Notes: generated by a model from the letters alone, not told the origin. A stretch of 64,000 nucleotides of DNA from Hyunsoonleella pacifica (GCF_004310335.1 NZ_SIRS01000007.1:62001-126000); one strand, 5' to 3'; positions 45,730 through 54,877 are shown, numbered from the stretch's first letter. Numbers and translations are program-made.

Positions 45730-45762
45730 AGAAAGTCTTCATGCGAGAGATAAAGACTTTCT
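45730..45762 (-). terminator. Intrinsic terminator between the lamin-tail gene and PL6
   Basis: A perfect 10-bp stem (AGAAAGTCTT at 45730-45739 with AAGACTTTCT at 45753-45762) with a 13-nt loop; on the minus strand it is followed by TTTTTATATT. It lies 20 nt after the lamin-tail stop and 30 nt before the PL6 start, so it could reduce, rather than abolish, PL6 expression. Confidence 0.8.
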
Positions 45763-45781
45763 AATTCAACTAAATTTAATA

Positions 45782-47146
45782 TTATTTGATAACTATTTTT
45801 TTTGTTAAAGTTCTGTCCTCAGCATTTATTTTCATTAAATACATGCCAGCTGCTACATTAGATATGTTTAACCTATTATCCTTCAATCTATTTTCAGACA
45901 AAATTCTTTTTCCCAAGATATTATATAGCGATACCGAACTAATTTGCAAATTATTTGATTCGATAGTTATAAAATTATTGGCTGGGTTAGGGTATATTCT
46001 AAAATTAGAAACAACGTTCTCATCAACAGAAAGAGGAGCAAAATTAACATTAACCTCTCCATAGGTAAGACCGCTAAAATCGCTAAAATTATTATTTGTT
46101 AATTCTGCACTAGGTACGTTTCTAGTTCCTGTACCACTAAATCTCCAATCTGGATATGATACTGAATTCACTCGTCCAGCCATCCAATCATCATTATTAA
46201 CAGCATCAGTAGTACAATCAAAACCACTAGAAGTACCTTGTCTAGCCACGTAATTAGGATACTGATTAAGAGTAACTATTGTAGGAGATAAAGAACTATC
46301 AAAACGAAGTAAAGGATCTGTAGATAGTAGTTGTTCAACAAAAATTATTTTACCATATCCAAATTCACCTACTTCACCATTGCCGGTAGTAATATCGTCA
46401 TCGTCTAAAATACTAACTGAATCATATATTGTCCAGGTTAAGGCATCTCCATCGAGAACTCCATCCTCATTTGAATCTACTATCGCATCCTTAGGATTTG
46501 TAGCTGATTGTACAATCATATATGTAGAACTTTGGTCATTAAAGGTTCCATCGTATCCTATATCTGGGGTAATTGACGAAACATTATAATTATTTAAAGT
46601 CTCATTAGTGCCATCAGAAGGACTTTCATCCGTCCATTCTATAGTGTCAGCCACTAATTGTATTGTTACTACATTAGCGTCTGAAGCAGCTAAATCAGTC
46701 GCATAAGGATTTATGAATTTAGTACCGCTTATATCGGCACCAAGTAAATCAACTGCACCTGTACCAGTATTCATAGTTATATCAACAACAATAACTAAAA
46801 TTCCATTGCTGCCAAATTGCAGTCCACTTAAGTCAACCGCTTCTCTAACTTTCCCAATGTTAGTACCAACATCACTATCATCTCCATCTCCATCTATTGC
46901 AATAAAATAGGTGTTAGCTGGAATAGTACCATTCGCTGGCCCCCTAAATTCAAAATATTCAATACCTGCATCTGTATCTGTTTGATAAGGCTCCATAGCT
47001 GCATTATCAGAATCATTGAAAAAAGCAGTGCTACTATTAGGCGGACTAGGAATTATTTCACTAATAAAATAAGTGGTGTGGTCGTAAGTTTGTGAATATC
47101 CCAAAAAAGAGACACATAGTAATAATAAAAGTAGTTTTGTTTTCAT
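45782..47146 (-). CDS. Secreted lamin-tail-like protein with T9SS domain
   Basis: A 454-residue protein with signal peptide (ends GYSQ, about residue 19) and a T9SS type A sorting domain (IYPNPANNFITIESN to the end, about 385-454). The middle part has a lamin-tail-domain-like segment (IEYFEFRGPANGTIPANTYFIAIDGDGDDSDVG, about 62-94) with acidic, probably calcium-binding loops. No catalytic motif is visible. Its promoter has the triple GntR-type operator and a good -7/-33 pair, so it is predicted to be strongly regulated with alginate genes. It may be a surface adhesin or alginate-binding protein; the function is not known. Confidence 0.75.
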   Translation of the reverse strand: MKTKLLLLLLCVSFLGYSQTYDHTTYFISEIIPSPPNSSTAFFNDSDNAAMEPYQTDTDAGIEYFEFRGPANGTIPANTYFIAIDGDGDDSDVGTNIGKVREAVDLSGLQFGSNGILVIVVDITMNTGTGAVDLLGADISGTKFINPYATDLAASDANVVTIQLVADTIEWTDESPSDGTNETLNNYNVSSITPDIGYDGTFNDQSSTYMIVQSATNPKDAIVDSNEDGVLDGDALTWTIYDSVSILDDDDITTGNGEVGEFGYGKIIFVEQLLSTDPLLRFDSSLSPTIVTLNQYPNYVARQGTSSGFDCTTDAVNNDDWMAGRVNSVSYPDWRFSGTGTRNVPSAELTNNNFSDFSGLTYGEVNVNFAPLSVDENVVSNFRIYPNPANNFITIESNNLQISSVSLYNILGKRILSENRLKDNRLNISNVAAGMYLMKINAEDRTLTKKIVIK

Positions 47147-47198
47147 AAATATTAGTTTAGAAAGTTAATAGAATTGTAAATTCAACAGTGTAGGTTGT

Positions 47199-47264
47199 CT
47201 GGTTTTCCAATCTGGTTAACCAATTTGGTTTTCCAAATATAAACATAATAAATAGGTTTAACAA
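47199..47264 (-). promoter_or_regulatory. Promoter and triple GntR-type operator of the lamin-tail gene
   Basis: CTGGTTTTCCAA (47199-47210), CTGGTTAACCAA (47212-47223) and TTGGTTTTCCAA (47225-47236) lie at exact 13-bp spacing. On the minus strand -7 TATATTTG is at 47241-47234 and -33 TTG at 47264-47262, 20 nt apart. The array ends 53 nt before the start codon. Confidence 0.85.
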
Positions 47265-47302
47265 AATATTAGCTAACAAATTCAATCTTTTAACACAGTA
47301 AC

Positions 47303-47856
47303 TCAATGAAGGACTGTGTTTGGCGTTGTTCCGTCGGTAACTAATGCGTTTTTAAACCAGAACTCTGTATAGCTTCCGTTTTTCATGTTATTTGGCAATG
47401 TTCACATCGTAGGTATCAGACTTAGTAGATTGTCCATTGGCGGTTATATGTGCCTTGTTTGAAATAACATTTTTCGCTAGCGTAAGCGGTTTCCTTTCTG
47501 GACTTATGTCTCATCTTGAAGAATAGAGGTCAATAACATGTTTAGGAATATCAGCTTTTGTTGATAAATCAGAATTTATAAAACTTTTTATAAACGTTAT
47601 AGTTTCGTAACCCTTACTTTTAAATGTTAATTTAGATAGTACCTTTTTAGACGTTAATTTTATAACTAAATTCTTCGCCTAAAGCAATGCCATCTATTCC
47701 TTCTTCAAAATAGGTTGTTTCATCTACTTCTACCATGGAAAAATCAGATCCCCAAACAGTAGTTGAAAAATCAAACCTTCCAGAATTGTTTCCTTTAGTG
47801 TTGATTTAGTAGTTCCAAAACATAGAGCCTTTGTACACTTGAAAATTTTTTATATT
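47303..47856 (-). pseudogene. Decayed alginate-lyase-like gene fragment
   Basis: The minus strand carries coding-like fragments broken by stops and frameshifts. In order they read FQVYKGSMFWNY, a TAA where CAA (Gln) would fit, INTKGNNSGRFDFSTTVWG, and IDGIALGEEFSYKINV; then, after a frameshift, LTFKSKGYETITF and ADIPKHVIDLYSS. These segments resemble the middle of PL7/PL18-type alginate lyases (Alginate_lyase2), from memory. The last parts (AHITANGQSTKSDTYDVNI, NGSYTEFWFKNALV, stop at 47303) I cannot assign. The fragment runs on in frame from the PL6 remnant, so a deletion has fused two dead genes. Confidence 0.65.
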
Positions 47857-48244
47857 TACTATTTGATGGTAGTTGACTATCTGTTCATTTTCTTTTAAAT
47901 AGATACTAACTATTGGTCCTCGGTTTGTTTTTCCGGCTATGTAATAGTTTTAAGTGTATTGTGCCTCCTCCAAATTTTATACTGGATGTAACACTAATTA
48001 CTACTTTACCATTAGTTTCTACATTAAGAATTATTGGGTTATTTTCATCTCCAAAAGCATGAAACACAATATTAATATCATTATATGTCCCATTTTTTAG
48101 AACTAATTTATTACCTGGCTTAGCTTCAGAAATAGCTTTAACTAATTGCTGTGCATTAGAAACTAAAGCTTTAGATTGCTCTTGCTTTTTACAAGAAAAG
48201 ACTATTAATATTAAAAGAAAAACATTCAAAAATTTCATTTTCAA
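47857..48244 (-). pseudogene. Truncated PL6 alginate lyase pseudogene
   Basis: The start (48244) gives a lipoprotein signal (LIVFSC) and about 95 residues matching the N-terminus of the intact PL6 at 43391: AKPGNKLVLKNGTYNDI against AKPGDYIIMSNGVWKDV, and SSIKFGG against SYLKFGG. Then about 70 codons are missing. The sequence resumes in another frame as HNTL-K-NYYIAGKTNRGP (intact copy: HNELSNCYIAGKTNRGP), with one A lost in an A run, and continues to VNYHQIVN before ending in the neighbouring fragment. The catalytic region is gone. Translated as it stands, the frame would stop at 47906 after 112 residues. Confidence 0.85.
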
Positions 48245-48245
48245 A

Positions 48246-48257
48246 TTGGCTAACCAG
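48246..48257 (-). promoter_or_regulatory. Remnant GntR-type operator before the PL6 pseudogene
   Basis: TTGGCTAACCAG, one base off the palindrome of the other sites, directly abuts the pseudogene start codon. The position where a second copy would stand 13 bp further (48259-48270) is degenerate (TTATAGCTTTTA). It suggests that the dead gene once belonged to the same regulon. Confidence 0.6.
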
Positions 48258-48495
48258 TTTATAGCTTTTATTTTTCTTACACAAATAAAAATGAATTTTA
48301 TTGAATTAAGAGATAAATGCTGATTTCGAAGGCTTTATATAAATGAAGATTCGCTATTGTGAAACTTTATATACTTAACTATAGGCTAACTGAAAACAGA
48401 AATTCTCTAGATTTTATAAATATATTATTGTTTAACAACTTCTACCTTAGAGTAGAAGTTAAGATGAATAACACAAGAAATATTAAAGAAATTAA

Positions 48496-51096
48496 CTAAT
48501 TCACTTTTCTAAGTTTAATTCCGCTTAGCCTAGTTTGTCCTTTTTTAGCTTTAAAAGCTACAGTGAGACCTTTATCATTTGCAACAGTAATTAAAAAACG
48601 TTTGGCTACACCACGGTTATTTCCATAAGCTTCTTTCAAATTTAAGTTATTCCAAATTGGTTTTCCGTTCACTAAAATATCCATGATATTGTCATCCCTT
48701 GTTTTCAATTCAGCTAATAATAAAGACAATTCATAAGTACCATTAGGTACATCAAACTTATATCCTTCTATACCTATGCGTTGTGTCTGGTATATGGGAT
48801 CATTTTCAGTGCCTTTTACACTTACATCCACACCAATATTATTACGTCGTTTACTTTTGAATCGTAAAAAATCTCCACCTACATAACCAAAACTTCCTTT
48901 TTCATAAGGCTTATCAGGCATCCATAAATAATTAATGTTATCAGATTCTATAAAATAACAGTAAGAGCCTACATTAATCGCTATCTCTTCAAATTTATTT
49001 GTATTACTTTTAAGGTATCTAGGTTGCAGTTTAAATTCTATAAATACAACATCTTTTAATGTTTTTCCCTCCTTTTCAGACACTGCCTCAATTAAATTTT
49101 GTCCATCTATGAAAGGTACATTAAAAGTTGCTGTTGAAAATTCGAAATCTTTTTTACCCAATGATGTACCATTTATAAATAATTCAACTTCTTTACCATT
49201 ACCTACAATAGTTATGGGTTGAGTTGCAAAAGTTCCTCCTTCGCTATCTGCTATACCTGATCTGTTTTTCCAAGATTTAGATGCTATAGCTAAAAACGGT
49301 GTTTTTTTCAATAAGGCTTGATACAAATAATAGGCATCTTTTTTCTCTCTTGTCGCAGATACTAAACCTTTACTATTTATATGTGGTACAGCATCTTTAC
49401 GGTGTTCTACCTGAAAGTCTGCATAGTTCCAAACGTTTGCTCCAACAATTTCTGGCATATTAAGAATGGTTTTCATATAATACTTGTGCAATAAAAACTG
49501 ATAATCTATACTAAAATCAAATCGCTTAGGGTTATATGAACGCAATCTTGGATCAGCTCCTCCTCCATATTCGCTTAAAATGAATGGCTTATCAGGATCT
49601 AACTCTAGAGAACGTTTTACCAAACTTCTTAAGTTACTATCTATATCTTCTAACTCTTCAATATACCATCCATAGTATTTATTATAACCAACCAATTCAG
49701 TCAATCTAATACCAAGTTTATCTTGATATGCTGGTTCTCTAAAAAACACAGAATATGAGTAGCGTGTTTCATCTTCTTCCTTTATGGTTTTAGCTAAAGC
49801 TTCATGGGTACTTACAAAATGTTTTGTGTAATCTTCCCCCAATTTACTAGGTGCTTTCATGGTGGTTTCGTTCCCTAAATTCCATGCCACAATAGCTGGA
49901 TTATTATAATTAAAACGAATAGCTTCTCTAAGCATGTTTATGCTATTTTGCTTTCCTGCTTCGTTTGCAGCAGCTTTATCTACAAAAGGTATCTCTAGTG
50001 TAGCCACAAAACCAAGTTTATTACACATTTCTAAAATTGCTGGATCTTGCGGATAGTGAGCAATTCTCAAGAAATTACTCCCCATATCTTTAAGCAATTT
50101 CATGTCGTTGCGATGAATCTCATCACTCACAGCATTAGCTTTTCCGTAAAAATCTTGATGTCTACAAGTACCTATTAATTTGGTTGGTTTGCCGTTGATA
50201 GAGAATCCTTTTTTAACATCAAAACTAAACCATCTAAAACCAACTGGATTTTCAATTCTATCATATATATTACCTTTTCTATCCACTATTTCAGAAACCA
50301 ATTTATACAAATAAGGGCTTTCTGGAGACCATAAATTTGGATTATCAATTGAAAAGTCACTAAAAATATCTTTCCCAAAAGTTATTTTTGACTTGATGGT
50401 TTTAACTAAATTATTCTTATTATCAAATAAAGATTGTTTAATATAAAACGTTCCTTTTTTAGGTCTAATTATTTTGGATTGCACTGAGATTTTGGCTGAA
50501 GTTTCAGAAACCTCTGGTGTTCTGATAAAAATGGGGTTTGCACCCAAATTAGCTACTTCAAAATGTACTGATTTTGTAATGATTAATTGAATATCTCTGT
50601 AAATACCTCCATAAAATGAAAAGTCTGCTGCCTGCGGTACAATTTCATCATTATGGGCATTATCTACTTTTACAGCAATTTCATTTTTTCCAGTTTTTAG
50701 TGCCGAAGTAATATCTCTTGCAAATGTGGTGTAGCCTCCTATATGGTCTTCTCCTATGGCTTTTCCATTGATATAAAGTGATGTCACTTGATTTGCAGCT
50801 TCAAATAATAAAAACACTTGTTGATTATCATAAATCTGTGGAATTGTCATGGTTTTTTTATACCACCCTTCTCCTCTGTAGTAACCATCTTCATCATCTA
50901 AAATATCTTCTGTATTCCAAGAATGCGGAATGGTTACTTTTTCCCAAGTAATTTCTGAATTATCATTTGAAAATGGATGCTCTACATTTCCTTTATGGAA
51001 ATGCCATGAATCATTTATAGTTTCAATATGACGAACTTGTTGAGCGTAGTTTATAAAACAGCTTAAACAAAGCAGTAGTTTAACTAATTTTTGCAT
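48496..51096 (-). CDS. GH2 glycosidase with C-terminal malectin-like domain, probable uronidase
   Basis: An 866-residue exported GH2 enzyme (signal peptide ends NYAQQ, about residue 20; no lipobox). Sugar-binding, Ig-like and TIM-barrel domains occupy residues 20-600. The acid/base Glu is in WNLGNE (about 409) and the nucleophile in LSEYGGGA (about 509). HINSKGLV (about 572) supplies the N-x-K motif of enzymes that accept uronic acids. A C-terminal malectin-like carbohydrate-binding domain follows (about 715-866; GSFGYVGGDFLRF, GTYELSLLLAE). The gene lies 18 nt after the sulfatase gene, so both act on the same glycan, probably removing terminal beta-linked glucuronate or galactose-type residues after desulfation. 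Confidence 0.87.
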   Translation of the reverse strand: MQKLVKLLLCLSCFINYAQQVRHIETINDSWHFHKGNVEHPFSNDNSEITWEKVTIPHSWNTEDILDDEDGYYRGEGWYKKTMTIPQIYDNQQVFLLFEAANQVTSLYINGKAIGEDHIGGYTTFARDITSALKTGKNEIAVKVDNAHNDEIVPQAADFSFYGGIYRDIQLIITKSVHFEVANLGANPIFIRTPEVSETSAKISVQSKIIRPKKGTFYIKQSLFDNKNNLVKTIKSKITFGKDIFSDFSIDNPNLWSPESPYLYKLVSEIVDRKGNIYDRIENPVGFRWFSFDVKKGFSINGKPTKLIGTCRHQDFYGKANAVSDEIHRNDMKLLKDMGSNFLRIAHYPQDPAILEMCNKLGFVATLEIPFVDKAAANEAGKQNSINMLREAIRFNYNNPAIVAWNLGNETTMKAPSKLGEDYTKHFVSTHEALAKTIKEEDETRYSYSVFFREPAYQDKLGIRLTELVGYNKYYGWYIEELEDIDSNLRSLVKRSLELDPDKPFILSEYGGGADPRLRSYNPKRFDFSIDYQFLLHKYYMKTILNMPEIVGANVWNYADFQVEHRKDAVPHINSKGLVSATREKKDAYYLYQALLKKTPFLAIASKSWKNRSGIADSEGGTFATQPITIVGNGKEVELFINGTSLGKKDFEFSTATFNVPFIDGQNLIEAVSEKEGKTLKDVVFIEFKLQPRYLKSNTNKFEEIAINVGSYCYFIESDNINYLWMPDKPYEKGSFGYVGGDFLRFKSKRRNNIGVDVSVKGTENDPIYQTQRIGIEGYKFDVPNGTYELSLLLAELKTRDDNIMDILVNGKPIWNNLNLKEAYGNNRGVAKRFLITVANDKGLTVAFKAKKGQTRLSGIKLRKVN

Positions 51097-51114
51097 TTAT
51101 TTATATAATATTTT

Positions 51115-52854
51115 TTATTGAATTTGGATAGTCTCACTAGCTAAAAAGCCAATACGATGAGATTTTGCTTGTAATGTAGCACCTTCAGGTAAGGTTATAG
51201 CGTTTTGATAAATCTCCCAAGATTTTGAGACTTTCTCTCCGCTTTTAATTATTTTAAAACCTATTGAAGCTCCTTCAGTATCACAACTTATTGATATTTT
51301 TCCATTTTCATTAGTAATGATTGGAACTGTTGTTTTAGGTTGAACATCTCCGTTCCATAACTTTTTGATAAGTTCTCCTTCTGGCAAGTCTGGATTATCT
51401 TCAATGGCGTTAAGCCACTTATCCATTTCATTACTTAACTTATTGAGTTCATCTTGATATTTGGCATCTCCTGCAACATTATTTAATTCAAACGGATCAA
51501 CAGAACAATCAAATAATTCTTCTTTAGGTTTATTTTCTCTAAACCATTGTAATTGTATAGCATTAAGCTTGCCTTCATCTTTTAGCCGTAACAACTCTTT
51601 CATACTTGGTATTTTTTCGCGGTATGTTACGGGCAAATAATAGCCTTGCTCTGGTTTATAATTTCGAATATATTTAAAGCGTTGACTTCTTACCGCTCTG
51701 ATAACATCAGTAAAAGCATCAAATCTATCAGCAGCGGCGTGAATGTAGTTTCGTTCTTCTGCTTTGTAGTCTCCTAAAAAAGCTTGCCCTTGCATATATG
51801 ATTTAGGCGCTTCTCCAATTAACGATAATAAGGTTGGTGCAAAATCTACAAAACTAATTAATTGGTTATCTTTTGTTCCTGCTTGTAATTTTTTTGGAAA
51901 ACGAATAATCATAGGAGTATTTAAGCCAGAATCATAAATTAAACGTTTTTCCCTAGGTAATGGTCCGCCATGGTCGCCGTAAAAAAATATAATAGTATTA
52001 TCTAACAAACCATCATCTTCTAATTGTTTTAAAACAGCACCAACCTGCTTGTCCATTTCTGCTATATTGTTATAAAGCTTCCACATATCACGTTGTGTTA
52101 CTTCATTATCTACCAAGTAAGGTGGCACGTTAAATTTTGTGCTTTTTGACAAATGTATTGGTGTATCAGTTTCATCCATTCTATTTTTAGCATGAGAACC
52201 ACCAAAATTTTTCCATTTGTAATCTCTATCTCCTGCTTGATATAATCTGGTTTCAATTTCTCTGAATCCATAAGGTTCAAATAAGCCTGATTCGTGGGTT
52301 TCGGTAAAATTAATTACTGAAAAAAACGGTTGATTTTTTCCTCTATTTCTCCAATGCGCATAAGGACTACTTTCATCCCAAGCTGTCACAGGTGCTTTAA
52401 ATTGATAATCGGTTTTATAGTTATTAGTACAGTAATATCCTGCACTACGCAACCACTCGCTGATCATTTTTACGTCTGCTGAAGGTACTGCTTCATAGGC
52501 TGGTAACCCCCTCTCTTTTGTATAAGAGTTGGTACGCATGTGATTTGCGCCTATACTTGAAGGATACATTCCTGTAGCTATGGCTGCTCTACTTGGCGCA
52601 CAAACGCCTGATGTAGAATACAAATTTGGATAAATAACACCTTCTTGAGCTAGCTTACTTAAATTTGGTGTTGCTACCGTATTATCTCCAAAAGGTGGTA
52701 TATAAGCCCCCATATCTTCAGTTACTAACCAAAGGATATTTGGACGTTCTGGTAACTTTAAATTATTTGTATTTAATTTTTGCTGATTTACTTTTTTATC
52801 CTTGCAGGCCAGAAGACTCAAGCATAATAAAACTGTTATTTTAAGTAGTCTCAT
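51115..52854 (-). CDS. Type I sulfatase lipoprotein
   Basis: A 579-residue sulfatase with lipobox SLLAC (Cys about 17). The maturation signature GVCAPSRAAIATG places the formylglycine-forming Cys near residue 85 (C-x-P-S-R), so it needs a formylglycine-generating enzyme or anSME from elsewhere. RPNILWLVTEDMGAYIP (about 37-53) and FFYGDHGGPLPREK (about 287-300) supply metal-binding Asp, His and Lys residues of the S1 family. The overall layout recalls the heparan N-sulfatase-like subgroup, but the substrate cannot be read from sequence. It leads a two-gene unit with the 866-residue GH2 and has a terminator just upstream of it. Confidence 0.92.
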   Translation of the reverse strand: MRLLKITVLLCLSLLACKDKKVNQQKLNTNNLKLPERPNILWLVTEDMGAYIPPFGDNTVATPNLSKLAQEGVIYPNLYSTSGVCAPSRAAIATGMYPSSIGANHMRTNSYTKERGLPAYEAVPSADVKMISEWLRSAGYYCTNNYKTDYQFKAPVTAWDESSPYAHWRNRGKNQPFFSVINFTETHESGLFEPYGFREIETRLYQAGDRDYKWKNFGGSHAKNRMDETDTPIHLSKSTKFNVPPYLVDNEVTQRDMWKLYNNIAEMDKQVGAVLKQLEDDGLLDNTIIFFYGDHGGPLPREKRLIYDSGLNTPMIIRFPKKLQAGTKDNQLISFVDFAPTLLSLIGEAPKSYMQGQAFLGDYKAEERNYIHAAADRFDAFTDVIRAVRSQRFKYIRNYKPEQGYYLPVTYREKIPSMKELLRLKDEGKLNAIQLQWFRENKPKEELFDCSVDPFELNNVAGDAKYQDELNKLSNEMDKWLNAIEDNPDLPEGELIKKLWNGDVQPKTTVPIITNENGKISISCDTEGASIGFKIIKSGEKVSKSWEIYQNAITLPEGATLQAKSHRIGFLASETIQIQ

Positions 52855-52924
52855 AAAATTATTTATAATTCATAAAATTAGATCTTTTATAAAAGACCCC
52901 TGTCCTGCTTTATCCTGATTTACT

Positions 52925-52968
52925 TAAACAAAAACTCACTTCTTCTAAATCTACGAAGAAGTGAGTTT
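52925..52968 (-). terminator. Strong intrinsic terminator between the 606-aa GH2 and the sulfatase
   Basis: A perfect 14-bp stem (AAACTCACTTCTTC at 52932-52945 with GAAGAAGTGAGTTT at 52955-52968), a 9-nt loop and, on the minus strand, TTTTTGTTT after it. It lies 62 nt after the GH2 stop and splits the locus into two transcription units. Confidence 0.9.
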
Positions 52969-53030
52969 GTATAAATTTTGGTATAGGTAATTAAGAGTAC
53001 TATTTTATCATTACATTAAAGTTATTGGTT

Positions 53031-54851
53031 TTAATTGATGTCTTTATAAAACTTTTGAAGTGTGTAAAACGCTTTCTTTTTATTTCCAGTTTCTGAAATT
53101 AAACCTTTTCTATTCCATCCATCTTGGTAAGGAATTAAAGTTCTTCTTGGAGATCTAAAATCTACTAAAGTCCAAGGAGTAATACCACTTATTCCAGAAA
53201 TTTTAACTAAAGTTGGTAAGGTTTCTTCGTATAACAACTCTTGAAACTCTTCACTCCAACGTGTCATTTTATCTGCATAGTAACCTTGCAATGCTCCTGC
53301 TCCAAATTCTGAAATAATCACAGGTTTATCAATATCAATATTCCAACGAATATTTTTGATGTTATCAATTTTACCACCATACCAACCATAATATTGGTTA
53401 AAGCTTAATACATCTACCACTTTTGCAAATTCGTCTTCTACAATCATGATGTTTTTATTCTCTTTTTTACCATGATCTTCTAATGCTGCACTGATCAAGC
53501 GAGTGTCGTCTAATTTTCTTGCGGTAGTCGCTAAGTTTGTTAAAAACGTTAAACGCTCTTTAGAAGTTGGTGTTTCGTTTGCCATAGACCAAATGATAGA
53601 GCAAGCTCTATTTTTATCGCGACTGATTAATTCTGTAAGTTGTGTTTCTGCCTTCTTATATGTTTCTGAGTTTGTCCATTGTATGGTCCAGTACACAGGT
53701 ATTTCTTCCCAAACTAAAATCCCCATTTGCTCTGCAACACGAATCATATTTTCATTATGTGGGTAATGCGCTAAACGTACATAGTTACAACCCAATTCTT
53801 TTGCCCAACCTAACAAAACTTTTGCATCTTCTATAGACCAAGCTCTACCACCTCTCATTACATTTTCTTCGTGAATAGAAATTCCTTTTAAAAATATTTT
53901 CTCTCCATTTAATAAAATGGCTTTGCCTTTTGTCTCTATGGTTCTGAGACCAATTTTATCGGTTACTTTATCTTTTGCAATAGCAATGTTTACTTCGTAT
54001 AATTTTGGATTGGTATCACTCCAATACTTTACTCGTTTTACAGGAAACTTCACTTGAACAAATCCGTTTACATCTGTTGTAAAGGTTTTATTTATTTTCA
54101 ATTCTGGAATGGTAAGGTTTACTTTTTGAGCTCCTTTATTTTTACCATTCAATTGAATGTATCCTGAAACTTCTTTGTTATTATTTTTTGTCAATTGAAT
54201 TTTATAATCCTCAATAAACATTTGATCTAATTCGTAAACAGTTACATCTCTAGTAATTCCACCGTAATTCCACCAATCTGTACTTAATGTTGGCACCTCA
54301 TCTGCAGCGCGTTTGTTATCTACTTTAATAATTAAAAAATTACCTTTTTCTTTTAAAAGATGGGTCATTTCAAAGTTAAATGGCGTAAACCCTCCAACAT
54401 GAACTCCTAATTTTTTACCATTTAAATACACATCTGCTCTATAATTAACTGCACCAAAATGAACGTAATAACGTTTATTAGCATCGTAATTTTCTACATT
54501 AAACGATTTTTTATACCACACTGTACCTTCATAATAAAATAATTTTTCTTTTTGAGAATTCCAGTCTCCTGGCACAACCATAGTTGGAGTAGCATCAAAA
54601 TCGTACTCCACTCTATCCATTTTATTTTTTGGTTTTTTATTTAAGAAATAAGCACTAGAACCTGGGTTTTCTGTACCATCATGTGGCTCCATTCTATAAT
54701 TATAGTATCCTGTTTCATAAACATCCACAATATAATGCCACCTTCCATTTAAACTTTGTCCGTTTCTTAAATAACTATTTTGTAATAAAGGTTCATTTGC
54801 ATAAGTATATATTGTAATTAAAAATAAAAGTGAATTTATAATTTGTTTCAT
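53031..54851 (-). CDS. GH2 beta-glucuronidase
   Basis: A 606-residue exported GH2 enzyme (signal peptide about residues 1-18), close in size to UidA. It has a jelly roll (about 25-205), Ig-like domain (210-300) and TIM barrel (300-606). The acid/base Glu is in SMANET (about 426), the nucleophile in ISEFGAGAL (about 515), and YYGWYGG contributes the active-site Tyr. GWNRKGLIS (about 577-585) carries N-x-K, equivalent to Asn566/Lys568 of E. coli beta-glucuronidase that hold the carboxylate. It is the most UidA-like of the three GH2 enzymes here. It follows the Tat-exported protein by 26 nt and is closed by the terminator at 52925. Confidence 0.9.
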   Translation of the reverse strand: MKQIINSLLFLITIYTYANEPLLQNSYLRNGQSLNGRWHYIVDVYETGYYNYRMEPHDGTENPGSSAYFLNKKPKNKMDRVEYDFDATPTMVVPGDWNSQKEKLFYYEGTVWYKKSFNVENYDANKRYYVHFGAVNYRADVYLNGKKLGVHVGGFTPFNFEMTHLLKEKGNFLIIKVDNKRAADEVPTLSTDWWNYGGITRDVTVYELDQMFIEDYKIQLTKNNNKEVSGYIQLNGKNKGAQKVNLTIPELKINKTFTTDVNGFVQVKFPVKRVKYWSDTNPKLYEVNIAIAKDKVTDKIGLRTIETKGKAILLNGEKIFLKGISIHEENVMRGGRAWSIEDAKVLLGWAKELGCNYVRLAHYPHNENMIRVAEQMGILVWEEIPVYWTIQWTNSETYKKAETQLTELISRDKNRACSIIWSMANETPTSKERLTFLTNLATTARKLDDTRLISAALEDHGKKENKNIMIVEDEFAKVVDVLSFNQYYGWYGGKIDNIKNIRWNIDIDKPVIISEFGAGALQGYYADKMTRWSEEFQELLYEETLPTLVKISGISGITPWTLVDFRSPRRTLIPYQDGWNRKGLISETGNKKKAFYTLQKFYKDIN

Positions 54852-54877
54852 TGTTTATAATACAGTTTTGTTTGGCA

